Shown here piece after piece: positions 1 to 8,076 of a DNA stretch of 64,000 nt. The number at the start of each line of letters is the position of its first letter. Position 1 is the first letter of the stretch. The stretch comes from Ramlibacter agri (GTDB taxonomy: Bacteria; Pseudomonadota; Gammaproteobacteria; Burkholderiales; Burkholderiaceae_C). Below the pieces are notes generated by a model that was given only the letters and a program-made list of their open reading frames with translations, ran no database searches and was not told where the DNA came from. The DNA is taken from contig NZ_JABBFX010000003.1 of NCBI RefSeq assembly GCF_012927085.1, positions 744,001 to 808,000 on the forward strand, written 5' to 3'. Position numbers and translations under genes: made by a program.

Positions 1-707
1 CCCATGCCGCCGATCGCGGCCAGGCGCAGCAGTTCGCCGTTGTTGGCGCTCATCACGCCCTGGATCGCCAGTTCCTGCCGCTCGCCCTGTTCGTCGATGT
101 ACTTCCAGGTGGTCGCCTCCCGCTCACGCCGGTAGGTGAGGCAGCGCACCTGCGGCAGGTCGTTGGGGTGCTTGATGCGCGGATGCGCCTTCATGAAGGC
201 CGGGCTGGCCACCAGCACCTCGTCGCTGGACAGCAGGCGCTTGATGACGAAGCCGGAATCGGTGGACTCGCCGGTGCGGATGTCGACGTCGAAGTCGTGC
301 TCGACCAGGTTCACCGGGTGTTCCGACAGCTCGATCTCGACCTGGATGTCGGGGTACTGCTGCTGGAACTTTGGCAGTAACGGCGCCAGCACCCGCAGGC
401 CCAGGTGCGTGCGCGAGTGCACGCGCAGCCGCCCTTCCGGCCGCTGGCGCGAGCTGCGGGCGGCCTGCTCGGCCTCGGCCATGGCTTCCAGCACGGCCTC
501 GGCCCGCTCCAGGAAGGCCTGGCCGGCCTCGGTGACCTTCAGGTTGCGGCTGGTCCGGTCGACCAGCTGCACGCCCAGCTCCTCCTCCAGCGCGCTGATG
601 CGGCGCGAGATGGTCGCCGGCGACAGGCTCAGGCTGCGGGCGGCGGCCGACAGGCTGCCCTTGCGCTGGGTCGTGACGAAGATGCGCAGGCTGTCGAGCG
701 CCTTCAT
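1..707 (-). CDS. LysR-family transcriptional regulator (3' end outside window)
   Basis: The first 235 residues of a LysR-type regulator are visible; the gene continues past base 1. Residues 1-60 form the winged helix-turn-helix (SLSAAARSLSLSPATISRR, then EEELGVQLVDRTSRNLKVTEAG). From about residue 90 the periplasmic-binding-like effector domain begins. The ATG at 705-707 gives the usual short N-terminus (MKALDSLRIFVTT). It is divergent from the monooxygenase gene at 813, the classic arrangement for a LysR regulator controlling a neighbouring catabolic operon; that control is inferred. The effector is unknown. Family assignment is very secure. Confidence 0.93.
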   Translation of the reverse strand, partial: MKALDSLRIFVTTQRKGSLSAAARSLSLSPATISRRISALEEELGVQLVDRTSRNLKVTEAGQAFLERAEAVLEAMAEAEQAARSSRQRPEGRLRVHSRTHLGLRVLAPLLPKFQQQYPDIQVEIELSEHPVNLVEHDFDVDIRTGESTDSGFVIKRLLSSDEVLVASPAFMKAHPRIKHPNDLPQVRCLTYRREREATTWKYIDEQGERQELAIQGVMSANNGELLRLAAIGGM

Positions 708-743
708 TTCGAAAGACGCAAAGAAGCTGTGCGCGGGATGGCG

Positions 744-771
744 TTCACGGAGGCGTGTCCGTTCCTACCAT
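744..771 (+). promoter_or_regulatory. Candidate sigma70 promoter with internal inverted repeat for the catabolic operon
   Basis: A -35-like TTCACG (744-749) and -10-like TACCAT (766-771) are separated by 16 bases. Between them lies the inverted repeat ACGGA-N6-TCCGT (747-762), the size expected of a LysR-type operator. The match to sigma70 consensus is moderate; LysR binding is inferred from the divergent layout. Confidence 0.4.
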
Positions 772-812
772 TCGCCCAACGCAAACGTGCCAACACACAA
801 GGAGCCCAGGCC

Positions 813-1904
813 ATGGATTTCGGAATCTTCATTCTGATGCAGCAGCGCAACAAGCATAAGACGTCGTACCAGATCCTGAAGGACGCGGTCGAACAGACGC
901 GCGTGGCGGACGAACTGGGCTTCGGTGCCGCCTGGTACGCCGAGCACCACTTCTCCAATTACGGGATGTGCTCGTCGCCCCTGACGATGATCGCCCACTG
1001 CGCCGCCGTCACCAAGAAGATCCGGCTCGGAACCGGCATTGTCGTCGCTCCGCTGTACACCCCCGCCCGCCTGATCGCCGACGTCGCCATGGTGGACCAG
1101 CTTTCGGACGGCCGCCTGAACCTGGGCATCGGCTCCGGCTACCAGCAGTTCGAGTTCGAGCGCTTCGGCGTCTCCCTGGCCGAAGCCAAGGACCGCACGC
1201 TGGAAATCATCGACATGCTGGAACTGGGCCTGAAGGAAAAGAAGTTCAGCTACGACGGCAAGTATTACCAGCAGCCGGTCAGCGCCATCAGCCAGCGCGC
1301 CGTGCAGCAGCCCATGCCCCCGATGTGGGTCACCAGCATCGACCCCACCTTCATCGCCCGCGCGGTGCGCGGCGACCACCACGTGTTCGTTTCCGGCGGC
1401 GACGGCGGCCTGGAAAAGCTGGCTTCCACCCGCGCCCTGATCGACAAGGTGGCGCTCGGCGAAGGCAAGGACCCGGCCAAGGTGCCGGTGGGCCTGCTGC
1501 GCGCCGCCTACGCCAGCAACAACAAGGCGGAAGTGGACGCCTACCTGGACTGCTCGCGCTACCAGCGCCGCATCGCCGTCAGCCTGAAGCGCCGCACCGC
1601 GCAGATCGCCGACGACTACCAGGTGGAAGAGGGCCTCGTCGAGGGCGAGCCCAGCATCGAGGAGTCGCGCGCCCTGCTGCCGGTGGGCAGCATCGACACC
1701 GTGATCGAGCGCGTGGTCAAGGAGATCCGCACGCTGCGCCCGGTGCACTACTGCTTCCAGACCCAGATGGGCGACTTCGACCAGCCGACCATGCTGAAGC
1801 AGCTGGAGACCTGGGCCAAGATCATCATCCCGACGGTGCAGCAGGAAATCCGCAACGACGCGCCCTACCGCGCGGAAGCCCAGCGCGAGCTGGCCGCCGC
1901 CTGA
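813..1904 (+). CDS. LLM-class (luciferase-like) flavin-dependent monooxygenase
   Basis: A 363-residue bacterial-luciferase-fold (TIM barrel) oxygenase that uses reduced FMN supplied by a separate reductase. Family signatures are the N-terminal MDFGIFILMQ strand, FGAAWYAEHHF near residue 40, the RLGTGIVVAPLYTPARLIADVAMVDQLS region with GRLNLGIGSGYQQFEFERFG, and the late GSIDTVIERV segment typical of the family. The ATG follows AAGGAGC at good spacing. The next gene encodes a flavin reductase domain, fitting a two-component monooxygenase. The substrate cannot be read from the sequence; Baeyer-Villiger-type oxygenation, hydroxylation and desulfonation all occur in this superfamily. Confidence 0.9.
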   Translation: MDFGIFILMQQRNKHKTSYQILKDAVEQTRVADELGFGAAWYAEHHFSNYGMCSSPLTMIAHCAAVTKKIRLGTGIVVAPLYTPARLIADVAMVDQLSDGRLNLGIGSGYQQFEFERFGVSLAEAKDRTLEIIDMLELGLKEKKFSYDGKYYQQPVSAISQRAVQQPMPPMWVTSIDPTFIARAVRGDHHVFVSGGDGGLEKLASTRALIDKVALGEGKDPAKVPVGLLRAAYASNNKAEVDAYLDCSRYQRRIAVSLKRRTAQIADDYQVEEGLVEGEPSIEESRALLPVGSIDTVIERVVKEIRTLRPVHYCFQTQMGDFDQPTMLKQLETWAKIIIPTVQQEIRNDAPYRAEAQRELAAA

Positions 1905-1930
1905 GGCCGGAAGCGAGCCGAGGAGCAGCC

Positions 1931-2884
1931 ATGACCGCTGTCGCCGAACGGGTGTCCCCCGCGATCGAACCCACGCTGTTCCGCCAGCTCCTGGGCTGCT
2001 TCCCCACCGGCGTGGCCGTCATCACGACGCGCGACGCCGCCGGCAAGCCCGCGGGCCTGACCTGCAACTCCTTCAGCTCGGTGTCGCTGGAGCCGCCGCT
2101 GGTGCTGTTCAGCCTGCGCAAGGCGAGCAAGCTGCTGGAGACCTTCCGCGCCGCCGAGGGCTTTGCCATCAACATCCTGTCGGAGAAGCAGGACGCGCTT
2201 TCGGGCCGTTTCGCCTCCAGCAGGATCGAGGACAAGTTCGAAGGCGTGGCCTGGCGCTCCGGCGGGCTGCAGCTGCCGGTGATCGACGAGTGCCTGGCCA
2301 GCTTCGAGTGCCTCACCTTCGCCTGCCACGAGGCCGGCGACCACTACGTCTTCATCGGCGAAGTGAAGCACATGGACGGCGGCGGCAGCGACCACGCCCT
2401 GGTGTTCTACAAGGGCGCCTACATGATGCTGGCCGAGTCGCTGCGCAAGCTGGTGGTGCAGGGCAAGCTGGGCGACGCCGACATCGACGAGGCCTACCGC
2501 AACCTGTACGGCACCTTGCTGCGCCTGGCCTGTTCGCGCGCCACCGAAGCAGAGCTGGACGCGGTGGAAACCTCCGTAGCTGCCATCGAACAGCATCCCG
2601 ACGAAGCGCCGCTGGCCGAGCGCATCGCTTCCGCCAGCGGCTTCTTCGGCGCCATCGCTGTCGCCGGCCACAACGCGGCCCTGCAGCTGATGGCCCAGAC
2701 CATGACCACCGTGCTGCGCGAGCGCATGACGCACGTGCTGTCGGTGCGCCCGCGGCCGGACCTGTTCCCGCTGCGCCGCAAGATCGTTGCCTCGCTGCGC
2801 CAGCGCGATGCCGAAGGCGCCGCTGCCGCACTCGACGCGCTGATCACCCAGCTGAGAACAATGGATTCGTCATCCCGGGCCTGA
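1931..2884 (+). CDS. Flavin reductase domain fused to a GntR FCD-like helical domain
   Basis: 317 residues in two parts. Residues about 10-165 are a flavin reductase-like FMN-binding split barrel (LLGCFPTGVAVITT, GLTCNSFSSVSLEPPLVLFSL, FAINILSEKQ, HYVFIGEV), expected to reduce flavin for the preceding monooxygenase. Residues about 180-312 resemble the all-helical FCD ligand-binding domain of FadR/GntR regulators (DEAYRNLYGTLLRLACSRATEAELDAV, AVAGHNAALQLMAQT, KIVASLRQRDAEGAAAALDAL). No DNA-binding domain is present, and the usual FCD metal histidines appear replaced (LRRKI where EHRAI is typical). The helical part may sense substrate or mediate assembly; this is inference. The last codons and the stop lie inside a palindromic repeat. 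Confidence 0.82.
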   Translation: MTAVAERVSPAIEPTLFRQLLGCFPTGVAVITTRDAAGKPAGLTCNSFSSVSLEPPLVLFSLRKASKLLETFRAAEGFAINILSEKQDALSGRFASSRIEDKFEGVAWRSGGLQLPVIDECLASFECLTFACHEAGDHYVFIGEVKHMDGGGSDHALVFYKGAYMMLAESLRKLVVQGKLGDADIDEAYRNLYGTLLRLACSRATEAELDAVETSVAAIEQHPDEAPLAERIASASGFFGAIAVAGHNAALQLMAQTMTTVLRERMTHVLSVRPRPDLFPLRRKIVASLRQRDAEGAAAALDALITQLRTMDSSSRA

Positions 2885-2897
2885 CCCGGGATCCACA
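2866..2897. repeat. Palindromic dispersed-type repeat overlapping the flavin reductase stop codon
   Basis: ATCCCGGG (2872-2879), spacer CCTGA (2880-2884), CCCGGGAT (2885-2892) forms a perfect 8-bp-arm hairpin within the GTCATCCCGGG...CCCGGGATCC pattern seen as a dispersed extragenic palindrome in many proteobacteria. The TGA stop of the flavin reductase gene sits in the loop. Confidence 0.7.
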
Positions 2898-2906
2898 GGA
2901 GACAAG

Positions 2907-4067
2907 ATGTCGATCGACTACGCCGCCTTCCGCCGTGAACTGGAAGAGTTCGCGCGCAAGGCCTGCCCGCCCGAGATCCGCGCTGTCGTGGCCGCGGGCC
3001 AGAAGGTGACCAAGCGCGAATACCAGGCCTGGCAGAAGATCTGCAATGCCAAAGGCTGGGGCGCTCCGAGCTGGCCCAAGGAAGCGGGCGGCACGGGCTG
3101 GGACATCAAGCAGCGCCTGATCTTCGAAGAAGTGATGGCCGAAAGCGATTGCCCGCCGCTGTACCACCATGGACTGGGCCACATCGGCCCGGTCATCATC
3201 CGCTTCGGCACGACTGAGCAGAAGGCGCGCCTGTTGCCCCGCATCCTGGACGGCAGCGACTGGTATTGCCAGGGCTACTCCGAGCCGGGCTCGGGTTCCG
3301 ACCTGGCTTCGCTGCAGACCAGCGCCCGCCGCGAAGGCGACGAGTACGTCATCAACGGCCAGAAGATCTGGACCTCGCACGCGCATGAAGCCAACATGAT
3401 CTACATGCTGGTGCGCACGTCCAAGGAGCCGAAGAAGCAGGACGGCATCTCGCTGCTGGTCGTGCCGATGGACACCCAGGGCATCACGGTGCGCCCGATC
3501 AAGAGCATCGACGGCTGGCACCACCTGAACGAAGTGTTCTTCGACGAGGTGCGCGTGCGCGCCGACAACCTGCTGGGCGAGGAAGGCAAGGGCTGGACCT
3601 GCGCCAAGTACCTGCTGGAACGCGAGCGCCTGCCGCCGGCCAACGTCGCCCGCCTGGAGCTGGTGCGCCGCCAGGTGACGCGCCTGGTGGACGAAGCCGC
3701 GGCCGCCGCCGGCGCCCGCCGCGACTTCAGCACCCTGCGCCACAAGTTGCTGCTGTGCGAAGCCGACGTGAAGGGCGCGCGCGTGCTGATGGCCAACGCC
3801 ACTGACGACATGATCCACCAGCGCCCGCTGGGCGTGCAGCCTTCCGTGATCAAGATGATCTGCGGCGAATGCGCGCAGCGCCTGACCACCATCGCGCTGG
3901 ACGCGGTGGGCCCGCAGGCCGCGCAGCGCTTCCTGGCCGATGCCGGCGAGGACGTCGCCGAAGCCACCTGGATCCAGAACTACATGTTCACGCGGTCCCG
4001 CACCATCGCGGGCGGCACGGCCGAAGTGCAGCGCAACGTGGTCGCCAACGAACTGTTCGGAGCCTGA
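2907..4067 (+). CDS. Acyl-CoA dehydrogenase, probable alpha subunit of a two-gene pair
   Basis: A 386-residue FAD-dependent acyl-CoA dehydrogenase. Visible signatures are GYSEPGSGSDLASLQTSA near residue 125, INGQKIWTSHAH (flavin and substrate segment), and the C-terminal RTIAGGTAEVQRNVVANELFG. In the C-terminal motif the position of the catalytic Glu of medium-chain enzymes (YEGTSQIQ) is glycine (AGGTAEVQ), as in the PimC/PimD- and FadE-type pairs that act on unusual acyl chains. The next gene starts 3 bases downstream and encodes a second, shorter homologue, so an alpha2beta2 heterotetramer is likely (inference). It would catalyse alpha,beta-desaturation of the acyl-CoA made by this cluster. 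Confidence 0.9.
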   Translation: MSIDYAAFRRELEEFARKACPPEIRAVVAAGQKVTKREYQAWQKICNAKGWGAPSWPKEAGGTGWDIKQRLIFEEVMAESDCPPLYHHGLGHIGPVIIRFGTTEQKARLLPRILDGSDWYCQGYSEPGSGSDLASLQTSARREGDEYVINGQKIWTSHAHEANMIYMLVRTSKEPKKQDGISLLVVPMDTQGITVRPIKSIDGWHHLNEVFFDEVRVRADNLLGEEGKGWTCAKYLLERERLPPANVARLELVRRQVTRLVDEAAAAAGARRDFSTLRHKLLLCEADVKGARVLMANATDDMIHQRPLGVQPSVIKMICGECAQRLTTIALDAVGPQAAQRFLADAGEDVAEATWIQNYMFTRSRTIAGGTAEVQRNVVANELFGA

Positions 4068-4070
4068 GCC

Positions 4071-5180
4071 ATGGCCACTTTCGATTCCCTCTTTCCCGGC
4101 ATGCTGCTCGACTCCGCGAGCCGTTTTGCCCAGGACCACGTGTCCACCGAAGTGACCGGCGATCCGGTCCGCGAACTGGGCTGGACCGCCACCATCGTGC
4201 CGGAAGAAGCCGGCGGCGTCGGCGCTTCGCTGGCCGATCTCGCTTCCATCGTCGAAGGCGTGGCCAGCTACGGCCTGCACCTGCCGGTGGTGGAGGCCTG
4301 CGGCGTCGTGCCCGTGCTGCTGCAGGCCGCCGCGCCCGACGTCGCCAAGCGCTGGCTGGAAGCCGTGGCCGAAGGCAGCGCGCAGATCGCGCCGCTCACC
4401 GCGCTGTCCGCCTCGCTGGACGAGGCCACCGTGCAAGCGAAGCACCTGGACATCGGCTTCGAGCTCGATGGCGAGGTGCTGGGCGCCGACGCTTCGCTGC
4501 CCGCCTCGCACTACCTGGTGCCGGCGCAGCTGGAGGGCGACCTGGCGCTGTTCCTGGTCGACGCCGAGCGCATCGGTGCGCCGGCCGCGAGCTACCGCAC
4601 CATGGAAGGCGCCCGCGGCGCTGACTTGAAGCTGGCGAAGCTCAGCGTGCCCGAAGGCGCCTGCATCGCCCGCGGTGCCGCTGCCCGCGACTCGCTCGTG
4701 GCCGCCGACAACGTCGCGCTGCTGCTGAATGGCGCCGACACCGTGGCGGCCTTGTCCGCGCTGATCCAGCACACGCTCGCCTTCCTGAAGGAGCGCAAGC
4801 AGTTCGGCGTGCAGCTGTCCACCTTCCAGGTGCTGCGCCACCGCTGCGCCGAGATGTACCTGAAGTACATGGGCGCCAAGGGCCTGGTGATCCACTGCTT
4901 CCACGAACACGAGGCGGGCGCGGCCGACCTGCGCCGCACCCTTCGCCTGGCCAAGGTCTCGCTGGCCGAGGCGGCCCGCTTCTGCGCCGAAGCCGCGATC
5001 CAGTCGCACGGCGGCATGGGCATGAGCGAAGAGGTGCTGGCCACCCGCCTGGCGCAGCGCCTGCTCGGTTCCGAATTCCGCTACGGCGACCGCCTGGCGC
5101 ATGTCGCGCGGCTGCTGGCGCCGCAAGCCACGGCCGCCGAAGGCCGCAATGTTTCCAACCTCACCGGGAGTGCACGATGA
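4071..5180 (+). CDS. Acyl-CoA dehydrogenase, probable beta subunit of the pair
   Basis: 369 residues, divergent from the preceding paralogue. The C-terminal half has recognisable helices (FLKERKQFGVQLSTFQVLRHRCAEMY, QSHGGMGMSEEVLATR), but the last segment ends LGSEFRYGDRLAHVARLL and has no GGT-x-E-I-Q motif. This is the pattern of the partner subunit in heteromeric acyl-CoA dehydrogenases, where the two subunits share active-site residues. The start ATG is 3 bases after the first subunit, and the stop overlaps the next start (ATGA at 5177-5180), indicating coupled translation. Substrate unknown. Confidence 0.88.
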   Translation: MATFDSLFPGMLLDSASRFAQDHVSTEVTGDPVRELGWTATIVPEEAGGVGASLADLASIVEGVASYGLHLPVVEACGVVPVLLQAAAPDVAKRWLEAVAEGSAQIAPLTALSASLDEATVQAKHLDIGFELDGEVLGADASLPASHYLVPAQLEGDLALFLVDAERIGAPAASYRTMEGARGADLKLAKLSVPEGACIARGAAARDSLVAADNVALLLNGADTVAALSALIQHTLAFLKERKQFGVQLSTFQVLRHRCAEMYLKYMGAKGLVIHCFHEHEAGAADLRRTLRLAKVSLAEAARFCAEAAIQSHGGMGMSEEVLATRLAQRLLGSEFRYGDRLAHVARLLAPQATAAEGRNVSNLTGSAR

Positions 5181-5938
5181 GCGTCAGCCTCGAAGTTTCC
5201 GATTACGTCGCCGTCGTCCGCCTGGACAAGCCGCCCGTCAACGCGCTGGACCGCGCCACGAGGATGCGCCTGATCGAGGTGTTCGACGAAGTGTCCGAGC
5301 GCAGCGACATCCGCGTTGCCGTCCTCACCGGCACCGGCAAGTATTTCTGCTCCGGCGCCGACCTGAAGGATCGCCCGAATCCCGAGAAGGCGGGCGACTT
5401 CCTCGCGCACAACCGCTGGACCCGCGAGACCGGCAACGCGATCAAGGAGTGCTCCAAGCCCGTCATCGCCGCCGTCAACGGCCCGGCGCTGGGCGCGGGC
5501 TTCGGCTTGATGGCCGCCTGCGACATCTTCCTGGCTGCGGAGGACGCGACTTTCGCCATGCCCGAGATCAACGTCGGCCTCGCCGGCGGCGTGTCGATGC
5601 TGCGCACTTTCTTCGGCCGCTCCTTCACGCGCCGGATGTTCTTCACCGGCATGAAGGTGTCGGCGGCGGAACTGTATCGCCGCGGCGTGCTGGACGAAGT
5701 GGTGCCGGCAGATCAACTGCTGCCCGCCGCGATGGAGATCGCGAAGGAAATCGCGTCCAAGGCGCCGCTGGCCGTGTCGTACGCCAAGCAGGCCGCCAAC
5801 ATGATGGACCTGATGCCGCAGCGTGACGGCTACCGCTTCGAGCAGAACTTCACCATGGCGCTGGCGAAGACCGAGGACGCGCAGGAAGCGCGCAAGGCCT
5901 TCCTGGAAAAGCGCAAGCCGGTCTACCAGGGGCGCTAG
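5177..5938 (+). CDS. Enoyl-CoA hydratase/isomerase family protein
   Basis: 253 residues with the crotonase fold. The oxyanion-hole segments are clear: KYFCSGADLKD (residues about 55-65) and NGPALGAGFGLMAACDIFLAAEDATFAMPEINVG (about 105-140). The C-terminal EKRKPVYQGR is a typical crotonase tail. It probably hydrates the enoyl-CoA made by the dehydrogenase pair just upstream, with which it overlaps by four bases. Crotonases also include isomerases, dehalogenases and C-C hydrolases, so the precise reaction is open. The next gene begins 2 bases after the stop. Confidence 0.92.
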   Translation: MSVSLEVSDYVAVVRLDKPPVNALDRATRMRLIEVFDEVSERSDIRVAVLTGTGKYFCSGADLKDRPNPEKAGDFLAHNRWTRETGNAIKECSKPVIAAVNGPALGAGFGLMAACDIFLAAEDATFAMPEINVGLAGGVSMLRTFFGRSFTRRMFFTGMKVSAAELYRRGVLDEVVPADQLLPAAMEIAKEIASKAPLAVSYAKQAANMMDLMPQRDGYRFEQNFTMALAKTEDAQEARKAFLEKRKPVYQGR

Positions 5939-5940
5939 GA

Positions 5941-8076
5941 ATGACGCAGGTGGAAGTGGGCCGGGGCCTCGAAGCCCTGTTCAAGCCGCGTTCGATCGCG
6001 ATCGTCGGCGCGTCCGAGGACGTCACCAAGATCGGCGGGCGGCCGCTGCAGTTCCTGCAGAAGTTCGGCTATGCCGGCAAGATCTACCCGATCAACCGCA
6101 AGGCCGGCACGGTGCAATCGCTGCCTGCGTTCGCGAGCGTCACCGAACTGCCGGAAGCGCCGGAGCTGGCCGTGGTGGCCGTGCCGCCGGACAGCGTGCT
6201 CGACGCGGTGAAGGAATGCGCGGGCCGCGGCGTGCGCGCCGCCGTCATCCTGACTGCCGGCTTCTCCGAGATGGGCGAGAAGGGCAGTGCGCTGCAGGCC
6301 GAGATCGGCGCAGTGGCCAGGTCCACCGGCATGCGCATCGTCGGCCCCAACTGCCTGGGCGCTGTCGGCGTGCCGGACAAGGCCATCGCGACCTTCTCGG
6401 TGGCGCTGGAGTCGGGCCTGCCCGCCGCCGGCCACGTGGGCATCGTCTCGCAGAGCGGCAACCTGGGCAGCTACACGATGCGGCTGGCGTCGGAGCGCGG
6501 CATCGGCATCAGCCGGCTGCTGACCACCGGCAACGAATGCGACGTGGACATCTCCGATGCCATCGCCTCGCTGGCGCTGGATGCGGGCACCTCCGTCATC
6601 CTGTGCTGCATGGAGACCTGTCGCAACGCGGCGAAGCTGCAGCAGGCGATGGAGCTGGCGCGCGAAGCCGGCAAGCCGCTGGTGGTACTGAAGGTGGGCG
6701 TGTCCGAAGCGGGCAGTGCCGCGGCCGCGTCGCACACCGGCGCACTGGCGGGCTCCGATGCGGTGTTCGACACCGTGCTGCGCAATGGCGGCGCGATCCG
6801 CGTGCCCAGCATCGAGCAGTTGCTGGAAGTGGGCCACGCGCTATCCGTGGTCGGTCCCGCGCGCATGCCCAAGGCCAACACGGTCGCCGTGCTGACCGCA
6901 TCCGGTGGTTTCGGTGTGCTGCTGGCGGACGCCGCCAGCGCGCAAGGCCTGGCGCTGCCCAAGCTGAAGCAGGAGACGCAGGATCGCGTCACCGCGGTCG
7001 TGCCCTTCGCCTCGCCTTCGAACCCGGTCGACATGACCGCGCAGGTGTCGAGCCGCCCGGAAGTTCTCGCCAAGGTGCTGAACGCCGTCGCCGAAGACAG
7101 CACCTGCGCAGCGCTGATCCTGCAATCGGCCAACGCCTTCCATCTGCCGCGGCTGCGCGACGTGTTCCTGGCCGCGCTGGAGCAGGTACGCAAGGACCAT
7201 CCGAACCGCCTGATCATTCTCTGCTGCCGCGCGCCGGACGACGTGCGCGCCAGGCTCAATGCGATGGGTTATCCGACCGTCGAAGGCATCGATGCTGCTT
7301 GCTCAACGCTGGCGGCGCTGGTCCGTTTCGGTTCCCGCTCCGCTCCCTCCCCCACTGGGGGAGGGCTGGGGAGGGGGCACGAGCGCGAAGCCCTTTCGCA
7401 CGATGCGTTTGCGACGGAGGCGAGCGCCAAGGCCGCCCTCGCCGCCGCCGGCCTCCCCATTCTCAAGGAAACCATTGCCACCTCCCGCGACGCCGCCCTC
7501 GCCGCCGCCCGCGACATCGGCTTCCCGCTGGTCCTGAAGATCGTCTCCCCCGACATCGCCCACAAGACCGAAGTCGGCGGCGTGGTCGTCGGCGTGCGCT
7601 CCGAAGCGCAGCTGCGCGAGGAATACGACGCGCTGCTGTCCCGCGTGCAGCAGAAGGCGCCCAAGGCGCGCATCAGCGGCGTGCTGGTCGCGCAGATGGC
7701 GCAAGGCGGCACCGAGCTGATCCTGGGCAGCAAGAAGGACCCGGTGTTCGGCCCGGTCATCATGGTGGGCCTGGGCGGCATCTTCGCCGAGGTCTTCCGC
7801 GACGTCGCGCTGCAAGTGGCGCCGGTGTCCGAGGCGCAGGCGCTGGACATGCTGCGTTCGCTGAAATCCTTCCCGCTGCTGGATGGCGCGCGCGGCCGGC
7901 CCAAGGCCGACGTCGCCGCCGCCGCCAAGGCGGTCGCCGCGCTCTCGCGCTTCGCCGCCCGGCATGCCGAAGACGTCGCCGAGATCGACGTCAACCCGCT
8001 CGTCGTGCTGGACGCAGGCCAGGGCGCTTTCGCGCTCGACGCCCTGCTGGTTCCCGAACAGAAAGGTTTGCAATGA
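5941..8076 (+). CDS. Acyl-CoA synthetase (NDP-forming), acetate-CoA ligase family, alpha-beta fusion
   Basis: 711 residues. The CoA-binding Rossmann domain comes first (SIAIVGASEDVTKIGGRP, GPNCLGAVG), then two succinyl-CoA-ligase-like domains (SQSGNLGSYTMRLASERGIG, TTGNECDVDISD), with SHTGALAGSD carrying the family's phosphorylated histidine (His265). Residues about 495-705 are an ATP-grasp domain (LVLKIVSPDIAHKTEVGGV, GTELILGSKKDPVFGP, EIDVNPLVV). It should activate the pathway's carboxylic acid, or release acyl-CoA with NTP formation. Oddity: residues about 469-482, the linker before the ATP-grasp domain, are encoded by a perfect palindromic repeat (see 7345-7377). The stop overlaps the next ATG. 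Confidence 0.9.
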   Translation: MTQVEVGRGLEALFKPRSIAIVGASEDVTKIGGRPLQFLQKFGYAGKIYPINRKAGTVQSLPAFASVTELPEAPELAVVAVPPDSVLDAVKECAGRGVRAAVILTAGFSEMGEKGSALQAEIGAVARSTGMRIVGPNCLGAVGVPDKAIATFSVALESGLPAAGHVGIVSQSGNLGSYTMRLASERGIGISRLLTTGNECDVDISDAIASLALDAGTSVILCCMETCRNAAKLQQAMELAREAGKPLVVLKVGVSEAGSAAAASHTGALAGSDAVFDTVLRNGGAIRVPSIEQLLEVGHALSVVGPARMPKANTVAVLTASGGFGVLLADAASAQGLALPKLKQETQDRVTAVVPFASPSNPVDMTAQVSSRPEVLAKVLNAVAEDSTCAALILQSANAFHLPRLRDVFLAALEQVRKDHPNRLIILCCRAPDDVRARLNAMGYPTVEGIDAACSTLAALVRFGSRSAPSPTGGGLGRGHEREALSHDAFATEASAKAALAAAGLPILKETIATSRDAALAAARDIGFPLVLKIVSPDIAHKTEVGGVVVGVRSEAQLREEYDALLSRVQQKAPKARISGVLVAQMAQGGTELILGSKKDPVFGPVIMVGLGGIFAEVFRDVALQVAPVSEAQALDMLRSLKSFPLLDGARGRPKADVAAAAKAVAALSRFAARHAEDVAEIDVNPLVVLDAGQGAFALDALLVPEQKGLQ
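7345..7377. repeat. Perfect palindrome inserted in frame in the synthetase linker
   Basis: CCCTCCCCCA (7345-7354) and TGGGGGAGGG (7356-7365) are perfect 10-bp arms around a single C, followed by the half-copy CTGGGGAGGGGG (7366-7377). This is the CTCCC..GGGGGAGGG type of dispersed palindrome common between proteobacterial genes. Here it is translated as SAPSPTGGGLGRG. Confidence 0.85.

Noticed and set aside
2844..5126. 760-codon open frame opposite the acyl-CoA dehydrogenase pair
   Set aside because: Antisense shadow with no recognisable motif; overlaps two well-supported genes.
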